Shown here: positions 23,879 to 32,903 of the stretch, one piece after another
How the letters are laid out: each line of letters begins with the position of its first letter
Numbering within the stretch: the stretch's first letter is position 1
NCBI GenBank assembly: GCA_035638255.1
Contig: DASRAJ010000107.1
Coordinates: forward strand, 1 to 64,000
Reading direction: 5' to 3'
DNA length: 64,000 bases
Source of the DNA: DASRAJ01 sp035638255
GTDB taxonomy: Bacteria > Bacteroidota > Bacteroidia > Chitinophagales > UBA10324
Made by a program: the position numbers and the translations under genes
The notes under the pieces: generated by a model
The model's database searches: none
The model's input: the letters and a program-made list of their open reading frames with translations, nothing else
Told to the model about the DNA's origin: nothing

Positions 23879-26428
23879 ATGAAAGGATATTCCATTGAAG
23901 AGGTTGCAAAGATTATCCGTGGCAAGTTTCTGCAAAAAACAGAAACACCCCTGATCAAGCATTTGATACTTGACAGCCGCAAGATTAGTTATGCGGATCA
24001 ATCCATCTTCTTTGCCATCAAAGGTTCACGCCGCGACGGACATCAGTTCATTCCCGAGTTACATGAAAAAGGGGTGAAGAATTTTGTGGTGAGTGATGAA
24101 GTGCCATCACTGCCGAATGCGAATGTGATCAAAGTGAAAGATACTGTTGCTGCTTTACAATCACTGGCAGCACATCATCGAAAGCAATTTGAGATCCCGG
24201 TGATCGGCATCACTGGTAGCAATGGAAAAACGATTGTGAAGGAATGGTTGTACCAGTTGCTCTCACCTGATCACAACATTGTACGAAGCCCGAAGAGTTA
24301 CAACTCACAGATCGGTGTGCCTCTTTCCATCTGGCAAATGGATGACTTTCACGACCTCGCCATTTTTGAAGCCGGAATTTCGCAACCCGATGAGATGACC
24401 AACCTCGCAAAAGTGATGCAGCCCACCGTTGGCATTTTCACCAACATCGGCAAAGCTCATGGCGAAGGATTTCTGAACATCCGCCAAAAAGTGAATGAGA
24501 AGCTGAAGCTGTTTGCGCATGCTGACATCATCATCTTTTGCCGTGATTATTCTGACATCAATGAATGCATCGTTGCCTACCGCGCGCAGATGAAAAAAGC
24601 GGATGCCGACTTTGATGGCTTCAAAACTTTTTCATGGTCAAAGGAAAATCCTGACGCAGATGTACAGGTGAAACGCATTGAAAAGAATTCTTCCTTCACG
24701 AACATTCAACTCGATCACAAAGGCGAGTCATTTCAGTTCACCATTCCATTCATTGATGATGCCTCCATTGAAAATGCGATCCACTGCTGGATGCTCATGC
24801 GATATCTGTCAGAAAGGACTCCGTCAGAACATGTGAATACCGAAGTGATTAGCGAACGCATGCCCGAACTCAATCGCGTGGCAATGCGGCTTGAAATGAA
24901 CGATGCCATCAATGACAGCTCACTCATCAACGACAGTTACAGTTCTGATTTGAATTCACTCACAATCGCCCTGGATTTTCTCACGCAGCAAAAACAACAT
25001 GCCAAGAAGACCGTCATCCTCTCCGACATTTTGCAGAGTGGTATGGACGCAGCAAAACTTTACAGCGATGTAAATGAATTGCTGAAATCAAAAGGCGTAG
25101 ATCGCCTGATTGGAATCGGGAAAGAAATTTCAAAACAGGGATCTCTTTTCGGGAAGAACCAAAGTCTCACCGCTGAGTTCTTTTCTTCAACAGAAAATTT
25201 TCTTGATTCTTTTTCTAATGATTGGTTTCACAACGAAACGATTTTGCTGAAGGGCGCGCGCTCATTTGCGTTTGAGCGAATTGGAAAACGGCTGGAACAG
25301 AAAGCACACGAAACAATTCTTGAAATTGATTTGAATGCTTTGCTTCACAATTTATCAGTGTATCAATCGCTGCTGAAACCGCAGACAAAAACCATGGTGA
25401 TGGTAAAGGCATTCAGCTATGGCAGCGGAAGTTTTGAAATTGCCAATGCTCTTCAGTTTCATAAAGTTGATTACCTCGCTGTCGCTTACGCTGATGAAGG
25501 CGTGGAACTTCGAAAGTCAGGAATCACGATGCCCATCATGGTGATGAATCCTGAGCAGAAAAGTTTTGAGACCATCATTCATTATCACCTCGAACCGGAA
25601 CTTTACAGTTTGCGATTGCTGAAACAATTTATCACAAATACCGATGCTATCCCGATGGATCGGGATAACATCAGTAGCACCGGATATCCCATCCATCTCG
25701 AACTGGAAACAGGAATGAATCGTCTCGGTTTCGGGAGTGATGATATGAAGGAGTTGCTCCGGATTCTTTCTGAAAGCAAGTCACTTCTGATAAAATCAAT
25801 CTTCACCCACCTTGCCGCAAGTGAAGATGCTTCGCTCGATGACTATTCTCATAAGCAGATTCATCGCTTCACTATGATGAGCGAACAGATCACCAAACAA
25901 CTTGATTACCGGGTATTGCGACATGTGGTTAACTCAGCAGGCATCGTTCGTTTTCCTGAAGCACACCTCGATATGGTTCGGCTTGGAATCGGCTTGTATG
26001 GATTCGATGCAACAAATCAATTGCAGGAAAAACTCCGGAACGTGAGTACGCTGAAGACCACGATTTCCCAAATCAAAAAAATACAATCGGGTGAAACGAT
26101 TGGCTATGGAAGAATGGGAATTGCCAACCAGGACATGACAATTGCAACGGTCGGCATTGGTTACGCCGATGGTTTGAATCGAGCACTAAGTCGTGGCAAT
26201 GGGAAGATGCTGGTGAGAGGAAATCTCGCTTCCATCGTTGGCAACATTTGCATGGACATGACCATGATTGATATTACTCACATTGCCGATGCAGAGGAAG
26301 GTGATGAAGTAATGGTGTTCGGAAATGAATTGCCGGTGCAGCAACTCGCTGAATGGGCAAGCACGATTCCGTATGAAGTGATCAGCACGATTTCACGAAG
26401 GGTGAAGAGGGTTTATTTTCAGGAGTGA
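23879..26428 (+). CDS. murF-alr: Bifunctional MurF ligase / alanine racemase
   Basis: About 849 residues from the ATG at 23879 (a GTG lies 3 bases earlier). Residues 1-475 are UDP-N-acetylmuramoyl-tripeptide:D-Ala-D-Ala ligase: Mur N-domain, ATP loop GITGSNGKT (~110), central domain (IGKAHGEGF), C-domain (LLKGARSFAFERI). Residues ~480-849 are a fold-III PLP alanine racemase: the PLP lysine in TMVMVKAFSYGSGS, LELETGMNRLGF, MVRLGIGLYGFD, and the C-terminal ICMDMTMIDIT. The fusion is characteristic of Bacteroidota and couples D-Ala formation to use in peptidoglycan precursors. A 16-bp palindrome is inserted in frame at 25650-25665, adding a loop just before the conserved LELETGMNRLG strand. Confidence 0.95.
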   Translation: MKGYSIEEVAKIIRGKFLQKTETPLIKHLILDSRKISYADQSIFFAIKGSRRDGHQFIPELHEKGVKNFVVSDEVPSLPNANVIKVKDTVAALQSLAAHHRKQFEIPVIGITGSNGKTIVKEWLYQLLSPDHNIVRSPKSYNSQIGVPLSIWQMDDFHDLAIFEAGISQPDEMTNLAKVMQPTVGIFTNIGKAHGEGFLNIRQKVNEKLKLFAHADIIIFCRDYSDINECIVAYRAQMKKADADFDGFKTFSWSKENPDADVQVKRIEKNSSFTNIQLDHKGESFQFTIPFIDDASIENAIHCWMLMRYLSERTPSEHVNTEVISERMPELNRVAMRLEMNDAINDSSLINDSYSSDLNSLTIALDFLTQQKQHAKKTVILSDILQSGMDAAKLYSDVNELLKSKGVDRLIGIGKEISKQGSLFGKNQSLTAEFFSSTENFLDSFSNDWFHNETILLKGARSFAFERIGKRLEQKAHETILEIDLNALLHNLSVYQSLLKPQTKTMVMVKAFSYGSGSFEIANALQFHKVDYLAVAYADEGVELRKSGITMPIMVMNPEQKSFETIIHYHLEPELYSLRLLKQFITNTDAIPMDRDNISSTGYPIHLELETGMNRLGFGSDDMKELLRILSESKSLLIKSIFTHLAASEDASLDDYSHKQIHRFTMMSEQITKQLDYRVLRHVVNSAGIVRFPEAHLDMVRLGIGLYGFDATNQLQEKLRNVSTLKTTISQIKKIQSGETIGYGRMGIANQDMTIATVGIGYADGLNRALSRGNGKMLVRGNLASIVGNICMDMTMIDITHIADAEEGDEVMVFGNELPVQQLAEWASTIPYEVISTISRRVKRVYFQE
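25649..25666. repeat. Palindrome ATCCCGATGGATCGGGAT inside murF-alr
   Basis: Perfect 8-bp arms around GG. It encodes Ile-Pro-Met-Asp-Arg-Asp in a loop of the racemase part where relatives have a shorter, variable linker. Member of the dispersed TCCCGATnnATCGGGA family. Confidence 0.75.
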
Positions 26429-26438
26429 GATGGTGAAT

Positions 26439-26459
26439 GGTCATTAGTCATTGGTCATT
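26439..26459 (+). repeat. Short tandem heptamer repeat
   Basis: Three units of (G/A)GTCATT in tandem (GGTCATT AGTCATT GGTCATT) lie between murF-alr and the convergent gene at 26471. Such heptamers are seen between genes in several Bacteroidota and cyanobacteria. Confidence 0.5.
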
Positions 26460-26470
26460 GGTGTTCTTTT

Positions 26471-27127
26471 TCAGAGGTTGAGTGCGAGTCCGATTCTTCC
26501 ATAAAAATATTGTGAACCAAGATATGGATCATCTTGCCGCCACGTTTTGTCTGCAGCGGAAGGATCAAGATTGTGATAAAATTCTTCGGTGAACCCAAAA
26601 AACGTGAGCGGAAAATTTGCTTCTATTGAAAAATGCCGACAGACCGAATAAGAGATTACGGGAGCAACATATAACTCCCCGTTAATAGTGCTGTATCTTA
26701 TTGGATAGGCAGGCAAATCAAAATATTTGTTGCTCTGGTAATTTCTCAGCAGGTGAGTACCTATTGCAATAAATGTTTTCAATTTTCCATCTTGTGTTTT
26801 GAGCAGAGAAATGTTGTAAGAATAACGGAACCCGATTGAAAAATGTGTTGATGGTCCCGGAAAAAAAGCAGGTTGATTACTAACATCGAGTTTCAAATCG
26901 CACAATTCTATCTGATGATAATTTCCTTTTCCTCTTGTTATAGCGAGTGCAAATGCAGGGCCGCCAATTTGAAAATTGGTGAAGCCGTAAAAATCCGTAT
27001 TGCCTGACGGGTTGTTAGATTTAATAAATGTAACATACCCTTTGAAAACAAGATTGTGTTTTGCATCCTGTGCGCCTGCAGAAAAAACAATTGCGAATAG
27101 TAGAAAATAAAGAGCAAGATTTTTCAT
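26471..27127 (-). CDS. Predicted outer-membrane beta-barrel protein
   Basis: About 218 residues. I chose the ATG at 27127, which gives a signal peptide (MKNLALYFLLFAIVFSAGAQ); the frame extends upstream to 27187 without signal character. The mature part shows alternating hydrophobic strands rich in Tyr and Phe (FSIGFRYSYNISLL, LYVAPVISYSVCRHFSIEAN, YFYGRIGLALNL at the C-terminus), consistent with an eight-stranded outer-membrane barrel. No family named. It converges on murF-alr and lies 60 bp downstream of the DUF4286 gene. Confidence 0.65.
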   Translation of the reverse strand: MKNLALYFLLFAIVFSAGAQDAKHNLVFKGYVTFIKSNNPSGNTDFYGFTNFQIGGPAFALAITRGKGNYHQIELCDLKLDVSNQPAFFPGPSTHFSIGFRYSYNISLLKTQDGKLKTFIAIGTHLLRNYQSNKYFDLPAYPIRYSTINGELYVAPVISYSVCRHFSIEANFPLTFFGFTEEFYHNLDPSAADKTWRQDDPYLGSQYFYGRIGLALNL

Positions 27128-27187
27128 GAGAGTGGGGATTTCCTTTAAAGTTAGGTCATTATCTCCCGGTGAAAATTTCTGAAGCAA

Positions 27188-27490
27188 TCAGACAATTTCC
27201 ATGAGGGTTCTGAATGCGACAAATTTGCCTTTGTACCGGGCATTGTATTCATCCTGCAAAGCAGGCGCGAAATTTTTTAGATAAAATTCATAGTTCTCGC
27301 GGCTTTCACACCGGTATTGGATCACATACGTGGTGTCGTCATCTTCGGGCTGATCCAGCAGCTTGCAGATGTGGGAGCCGGCGAATTGCCCGCTGCTCAT
27401 CACATCGGGAATATGTTTTTGCTTCATCCATTCCAGCCATTCCTGTTCTGCGTCGCGGTCAATTTTCACTGTAACATTGTAAAGGAGCAT
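27188..27490 (-). CDS. DUF4286 family protein
   Basis: 100 residues matching the DUF4286 pattern throughout: MLLYNVTVKID, EWLEWMKQKHIPDVM, SHICKLLDQPEDDDTTYVIQ, YEFYLKNFAPALQDE, FRTLMEIV. The family is a small ferredoxin-like alpha/beta fold widespread in Bacteroidota, with no known function. Cytoplasmic. The start codon ATG at 27490 begins directly at the first strand. Confidence 0.85.
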   Translation of the reverse strand: MLLYNVTVKIDRDAEQEWLEWMKQKHIPDVMSSGQFAGSHICKLLDQPEDDDTTYVIQYRCESRENYEFYLKNFAPALQDEYNARYKGKFVAFRTLMEIV

Positions 27491-27667
27491 GGGAAAAAAT
27501 TTTCAGAATGAAATTACTCGTTCAATTTCATTTCCTTCAAAGTTGTTAAAATAAATTTTGGTGAAGTATTAAGAATCTGTTTTGATTTATCACTGGTATC
27601 TGCTCTCATAGTTTCCGGAAATGACAGAGGAGAATGCCGTAACTTAGCCAACTAAATTTATCATATC

Positions 27668-29887
27668 ATGAAAGGACTTTTTACTTTTTTCCTATCCGTA
27701 TTCATTTTCAATTTTTCAGCACACTCCACCTGCTCGCTTCCGGCTCCCGGAGGTTTTAACTCACAGAATATTGCTGCCTGCCAATTCGGTATTAAATGGA
27801 ATGCAGTGAGCGGCGCTTCTTACTATACGGTTCAATACAAGTTGAGTTCAGATATAACCTGGACCATCATCAGTAACGCAGGCGACGTTACTTCTTACAT
27901 CATCACCGGCGTAGGGGCAAGCTCATCTTACAATGTGAAAGTAGCTGCAGTGTGTCCATCGAATGAGGCGGGTGCCTACACTACTGCCATCACGGTGAGC
28001 ACACCTTCCTGTTCCCAGCCCACAGGAGTTGCGATTTCAGCCATCACTGCAACATCCGCTGTGGTTTCATGGTCGGTACCTTGCAGCGAGTCGAACTTCA
28101 AACTCAACTATCGCCTTGATGGTGGCACCTGGATCATCGTAAACGGGATCAATACGACCTCCTATACCCTCACTAATCTCGCCTCCGATAGTGTATACAA
28201 CGTGAAAGTAGAATCGAAATGCAGCAATGGCACGCACTCGACATTTTCAACGACGGTATCGTTCACCACATTACCTGTTATTCAAACCAATCCGATACTG
28301 GCAGGAAAAAATGTGCTGCTCGTGATCATTGACGATGCACGGTTTGATACTTATGCCGCCAACAATGGTCCTGCTTTTTTTGCCGACACTAACATTTCGC
28401 GCATTGCCAATGAAGGAGTAAACTTTAAAATGAGTTTTCCGGCGCAATCGCAATGCGCACCCAGTCGCGCCTGCATCACCACCGGTACCTATCCTCATAT
28501 AAATGGCATCAAGAACAATCCGTATAAATATATTTCCGACACCATCCTGCTGCCCACTCTTCCCGAAATTCTTCACGACAACGGATATTACACCGGGCTT
28601 ATCGGCAAGTATCACATCTCGAATTTCCCCCAGCCCGGGTACGACTATTGGATGGAATGCCATCATTCGGATTATATTGATGTCACGTACAACGTAAATG
28701 GTGATGACAAGAAAATTTTTGGTCATCAGACCGATGTGGTGACTGATAGCGCCCTCGGATTTTTGCAGCGGGCATCAGAGAAGGGGAAACGGTTCTTTCT
28801 CTGGTTAGCATACCGCGCTCCGCACACACCCTATACTCCCCGACCACAGGATGAAGGCTTATTCGATAATGATATCATGCCGCTGCCTAATAATTTTGAA
28901 CCCTATTCTGAAAACTATCCCGCATTTCTCTATGATTGCCATGACGCTCCTGATTCCGCACACATGGTTGATGACTGGCGGGGATATTTTGAATCGCTGA
29001 ATGGAGTAAATACAGACATTGGCAAAGTGTGGGATAAGTTAACGACATTGGGATTGATGGACAGCACGCTTATCATTTTCATGAGCGACAATGGATACCT
29101 GATGGGCGAACATCACATGCTCGAGAAGATGCTTGCCTATGAGCCATCCATTAAGATTCCCATATTCATGCGCTATCCCAAATTGATTAAACCCGGAAAA
29201 GTTGTGAAGAAGCAAATGGCGATGAACATTGACATTGCTCCCACCATTCTTGATTTTGCCGGAATACCGCAAACTTTCGGCATGCAGGGAGTTTCATTAT
29301 TCAAATTGATGAAAAACTCCGTGAAAAGAACTACCCTCCTATATGAATGGAATCACCAGGATTGTGTTCCTGACATGCGCGCCATTCGCACGTTCAGTGG
29401 CAAGTATATCCAATACTACTGCAATGACACCACGGAAGAATTTTTTGATTTGAATGCCGACCCGAAAGAAAACATCAACCAGATTTTCAATGATGCCTAC
29501 GCTGACTCGGTGCAGTTATACAGGGACAAGATGGTGTACTGGAGAAATTATTACGCCGACTATTCCTATGATTCCATATATACCTGCAATCTGTGGAATA
29601 TAGTACAGCGCTCTCCACAAGATATAAATGAACCATTCACTTTTATAAATGTATTTCCAAACCCGGCGCATGATCATTTCACTATTCACTTTATGAGTTC
29701 GGATCCTGCAGCAACAACGATTCGGATTTTGAATGCTATTGGTATAGTGGTGTATGAAGAAACACTCTGCGATGAGGAAGTAGAAATATCACGCGGCATC
29801 TCCACTGAAAATTTTGCTGGCGGAAATTATTTCGCGGTGGTGCAGCACGGTGCGAATACGTATGAGAAGGTTTTTGTTGTGCAATAA
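27668..29887 (+). CDS. Secreted FN3-sulfatase with T9SS sorting domain
   Basis: 739 residues with signal peptide (MKGLFTFFLSVFIFNFSAHS). Two fibronectin type III domains (~22-110 and ~113-205) precede a type I sulfatase domain (~212-640). The sulfatase shows metal ligands D222/D223 in LLVIIDDARFD, the formylglycine signature C263-A-P-S-R with GTYPHINGI after it, IGKYH and MSDNGYLMGEH. The C-terminus is a type A T9SS domain (VFPNPAHDHFTIHF, ILNAIGIVVYE, FAGGNYFAVV). It should hydrolyse sulfate esters of a polysaccharide at the cell surface or outside, after maturation by a formylglycine-generating enzyme, which is not in this window. No glycoside hydrolases or SusCD genes flank it, so the substrate is open. 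Confidence 0.9.
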   Translation: MKGLFTFFLSVFIFNFSAHSTCSLPAPGGFNSQNIAACQFGIKWNAVSGASYYTVQYKLSSDITWTIISNAGDVTSYIITGVGASSSYNVKVAAVCPSNEAGAYTTAITVSTPSCSQPTGVAISAITATSAVVSWSVPCSESNFKLNYRLDGGTWIIVNGINTTSYTLTNLASDSVYNVKVESKCSNGTHSTFSTTVSFTTLPVIQTNPILAGKNVLLVIIDDARFDTYAANNGPAFFADTNISRIANEGVNFKMSFPAQSQCAPSRACITTGTYPHINGIKNNPYKYISDTILLPTLPEILHDNGYYTGLIGKYHISNFPQPGYDYWMECHHSDYIDVTYNVNGDDKKIFGHQTDVVTDSALGFLQRASEKGKRFFLWLAYRAPHTPYTPRPQDEGLFDNDIMPLPNNFEPYSENYPAFLYDCHDAPDSAHMVDDWRGYFESLNGVNTDIGKVWDKLTTLGLMDSTLIIFMSDNGYLMGEHHMLEKMLAYEPSIKIPIFMRYPKLIKPGKVVKKQMAMNIDIAPTILDFAGIPQTFGMQGVSLFKLMKNSVKRTTLLYEWNHQDCVPDMRAIRTFSGKYIQYYCNDTTEEFFDLNADPKENINQIFNDAYADSVQLYRDKMVYWRNYYADYSYDSIYTCNLWNIVQRSPQDINEPFTFINVFPNPAHDHFTIHFMSSDPAATTIRILNAIGIVVYEETLCDEEVEISRGISTENFAGGNYFAVVQHGANTYEKVFVVQ

Positions 29888-29912
29888 TTTTTAGAAGGAA
29901 GAAAATGAAATG

Positions 29913-29949
29913 AAATCCGCGCGATGTTCAACGTCTCGTGGATTTTTTT
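29913..29949 (+). terminator. Terminator of the sulfatase gene
   Basis: AAATCC...GGATTT arms with partial pairing of the inner bases form a hairpin that runs into seven Ts (ends at 29949), 26 bases after the stop codon at 29887. Confidence 0.55.
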
Positions 29950-30100
29950 GTATTATTACTATCGCAAGTTTCTAACAGAATATATTGATGGATAGAAGAT
30001 AAAAGGCACAAGGTCTTGCGCTCACATTATATCTGCGATAAATACTTTACGGCAGTGTGGGAAAGAAAATTAATTTCTGTAGTAACTTTAGAAAGTAATT

Positions 30101-31621
30101 ATGAAACAAAATAGTAGAAAAGATGCAATTCTTCTTTTGGTTTTGCTGGTCATATTTATTACCGATGGATTCGCACAAGCTGGAAATCTGGATAGCACCT
30201 TTAATAATGATGGACAAGTAATTACCTATCCTGCTGGTAACGATATAGCAGCAACATATTCGGTGGCCGTTCAATCTGATGAAAAAATTGTAGCAGTTGG
30301 ATATTATAAAGAGTCTATGAGCGGGTATTATTCTGTTTTTTTAACTCGATATAATTCAGATGGATCCCTGGATAGCAGTTTTGGCTCACTTGGCAAATCC
30401 TTTGGCAGCGATGGAGAAGGAAAGTCAATAGCAATACAGCAGGATGGTAAAATTATTGTAGGAGGGACTTCACTTGATGGAGATGCGATTTTAAATCGGT
30501 TTAATACTGATGGTTCTTTCGATGATTCCTTTGTTTTAGCATCTTTAATTTCAGGTATTTATGAAATATCTTCGGTATCTATAGAACCAGATGGAAAAAT
30601 TATTGCTGCAGGAAGTAACTCTGATTTTGCTGTAATAAAATGTATGTTTAACGGAAGTTTAGACAGCACATTCGGCAATAATGGCGAAGTAAATACTTCT
30701 ATTGGTATTGGTGCTTCTGCTGCAAATTCAGTTGCTCTTCAATCTGATGGTAAAATTCTTGTTGCAGGGTATTCAAACAATGGTGCCGATGATGATTTTA
30801 CATTAGTACGCTATAATACAAATGGGACACTTGACAGTAGTTTTAACAACGATGGTATTTTAACGACCGATTTCGGTTCTAATGATCAAGCAAACTCTAT
30901 TGCTATACAGTCGGATGGAAAAATAGTAGTTGCTGGGGTTTCAGATAGCGACTTCGCTGTAATCCGATATAGTCAAGATGGAACACCGGATAGCAGCTTT
31001 GGAATAGACAGTAAGTTAACCACTGCCATCGGTATAAGTGATGATGAAGCACATTCGGTGGCCATCCAATCCGATGGAAAAATTGTTGCAGCCGGATTTT
31101 CAAATACGAGTTTTACTGTCTATCCACATTACAATTTCGCTTTAGTGAGATATAAAATTGATGGTACTCTGGATAACACATTTGGTTCCGTAGGAATAGG
31201 AATAACAGATTTTTATGCTACCTATGGCTCAAAAGCCTATTCGGTAATTATACAATCGGATGGAAAAATTGTAGCTGCAGGGTTGGCTGATAATGCATTT
31301 GCTATAGCACGTTATCTTTCAGGATTGAACGTAGGTGTACTTGACCTTTCAAATAAAAATTTTTCAACTCTCGTTTATCCCAATCCAATTTCATCACAAG
31401 TTATCTTGCAATATATTCTTAAGACAGGAGAATGTATAAGTATCTCATTGTTCGATATGCAAGGGAATAAGGTACAAACTTTTATTAACAGTGAAACCAG
31501 AAATCAAGGCGAGAACAAAGAGGTATTAGATTTAGATGAAGCATTACCTTCGGGTAATTATATTTTATCTATATCAAATGGTGTTCATCAACAAAGCATA
31601 AAGGTTACAGTAATGAGGTAG
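30101..31621 (+). CDS. Delta-60 repeat protein with T9SS sorting domain
   Basis: 506 residues with signal peptide (to GFAQA). Residues ~27-405 are seven or so delta-60 repeats (SVAIQSDGKIVVAG, DFAVIRYSQDGTPDSSFG), in the same family as the 7798 product but much more diverged, both between repeats and between the two proteins. The C-terminal ~80 residues are a type A T9SS domain (VYPNPISSQVILQY, LFDMQGNKVQ, LPSGNYILSI). A TAACTTTA box at 30083-30090 sits 10 bases before the ATG. It converges on rodA with 13 bp between stops. Role unknown; surface-secreted. Confidence 0.83.
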   Translation: MKQNSRKDAILLLVLLVIFITDGFAQAGNLDSTFNNDGQVITYPAGNDIAATYSVAVQSDEKIVAVGYYKESMSGYYSVFLTRYNSDGSLDSSFGSLGKSFGSDGEGKSIAIQQDGKIIVGGTSLDGDAILNRFNTDGSFDDSFVLASLISGIYEISSVSIEPDGKIIAAGSNSDFAVIKCMFNGSLDSTFGNNGEVNTSIGIGASAANSVALQSDGKILVAGYSNNGADDDFTLVRYNTNGTLDSSFNNDGILTTDFGSNDQANSIAIQSDGKIVVAGVSDSDFAVIRYSQDGTPDSSFGIDSKLTTAIGISDDEAHSVAIQSDGKIVAAGFSNTSFTVYPHYNFALVRYKIDGTLDNTFGSVGIGITDFYATYGSKAYSVIIQSDGKIVAAGLADNAFAIARYLSGLNVGVLDLSNKNFSTLVYPNPISSQVILQYILKTGECISISLFDMQGNKVQTFINSETRNQGENKEVLDLDEALPSGNYILSISNGVHQQSIKVTVMR

Positions 31622-31634
31622 ACCAAAACCCATC

Positions 31635-32903
31635 TCACCGCAATATCGCCAACCGGTCCCCATCCAGCTTCACCAAAATAAAAAGCAAAATCGTAAACGA
31701 CCACAGCGATGACCCGCCATAGCTGATGAAGGGCAGCGGAATTCCAATCACGGGCATCAGGCCAATCGTCATTCCTATATTTATAAGTACGTGAAAGAAG
31801 ATGATAGCGGCGACACCATAAGCATAGATCATTGAAAATTTTGATCGCTGCCGTTGGGCGATAAAAAGAATTCGCAGCATCAGTGCGAGGTAGAGCAACA
31901 GCAATAAGGCGCTCCCCCAAAAACCAAATTCTTCTCCAATGGTGCAGAAAATAAAATCGGTACTCTGCTCGGGAACAAAATTGTATTTCGTGAGGGTGCC
32001 GTTTAAAAATCCCTTCCCCTGCAATCCACCGGAACCAATGGCAATCTTTGACTGGCGCACATTGTAATCGGCATCTTTAACATCCACCTTCTTTCCGAGT
32101 AAAACATTCACGCGCTGCTGCTGATGTTTTTCCAGCACGTGATTAAAAACATAATCGGTGGTGAGCACATAGCCGGAAGATAACAAAAGTGCCGTGAGCA
32201 CAATCAAAACCACGGTCCTGTTTTTCCGCGCTATATAAAACAAGACACCAGCGATGGCAAACAGCACAAGAATCAAAATCATTTTGTCAAACAGCAATGA
32301 AAGTACTGAGAGCACAAGCACGTAAACTCCGAGAAGCAAATAAGAACCCGGCAGACCGAAGCGGAATAACACGAGAAAATAAGACAGGAAAACAAGAGCC
32401 GATCCCGTATCACCCTGCAGGAGCACGAGCAATGCGGGCAGTCCGAAAATTCCGAGCGCCACAAAACGTGTTTGTAAATTTTTCATGTTCACATTCAATC
32501 CGCTGAGAAATTTAGCAAGAGCGAGGTTGGTTGCAAACTTGGAGAACTCCGATGGTTGCAACTGGAATGAGCCGATCTCGATCCAGTTCATGTTGCCATG
32601 CTTCGAGGTACCGATAACAAACACAGCAGCAAGAAGAAGCACCACAGTTGCATAAATGCCATAAGCTACCGTAGCATAAAATTTACTGTCAGTAATGAGA
32701 ATTGCGCCGGCGAGAATGGTGCTGCCTGTGATCCACAGGAATTGCCTGCCATAAGATTTGTCAAGATCAAAAATATCCGGCTGCGATTCATCATACGTGG
32801 CAGCAAAAATCGCCATCCACCCGATCAGCACCAACACGGCGAAGAGCAGGATGAGTATCCAGTCAATGCCCTGGTTGATTCGGCGTTGTCCCTCGTAGCT
32901 CAT
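31635..32903 (-). CDS. rodA: Rod-shape-determining protein RodA (SEDS glycosyltransferase)
   Basis: 422 residues with about ten membrane spans. SEDS-family motifs are present: the QPSEFSKFATNLALAKFL segment, LLQGDTGSALVF, RQSKIAIGSGGLQGKGFLNG, VPEQSTDFIFCTIGEEFGF and the C-terminal PVIGIPLPFISYGGSSL. RodA polymerises lipid II into glycan strands in the elongasome, together with the class B PBP2 encoded just upstream. Its start overlaps the mrdA stop by 4 bases, so translation is coupled. Last gene of the mre operon. Confidence 0.95.
   Translation of the reverse strand: MSYEGQRRINQGIDWILILLFAVLVLIGWMAIFAATYDESQPDIFDLDKSYGRQFLWITGSTILAGAILITDSKFYATVAYGIYATVVLLLAAVFVIGTSKHGNMNWIEIGSFQLQPSEFSKFATNLALAKFLSGLNVNMKNLQTRFVALGIFGLPALLVLLQGDTGSALVFLSYFLVLFRFGLPGSYLLLGVYVLVLSVLSLLFDKMILILVLFAIAGVLFYIARKNRTVVLIVLTALLLSSGYVLTTDYVFNHVLEKHQQQRVNVLLGKKVDVKDADYNVRQSKIAIGSGGLQGKGFLNGTLTKYNFVPEQSTDFIFCTIGEEFGFWGSALLLLLYLALMLRILFIAQRQRSKFSMIYAYGVAAIIFFHVLINIGMTIGLMPVIGIPLPFISYGGSSLWSFTILLFILVKLDGDRLAILR

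Noticed and set aside
28271..28726. 151-residue minus-strand frame
   Set aside because: Antisense to the sulfatase catalytic domain, no recognisable motif.
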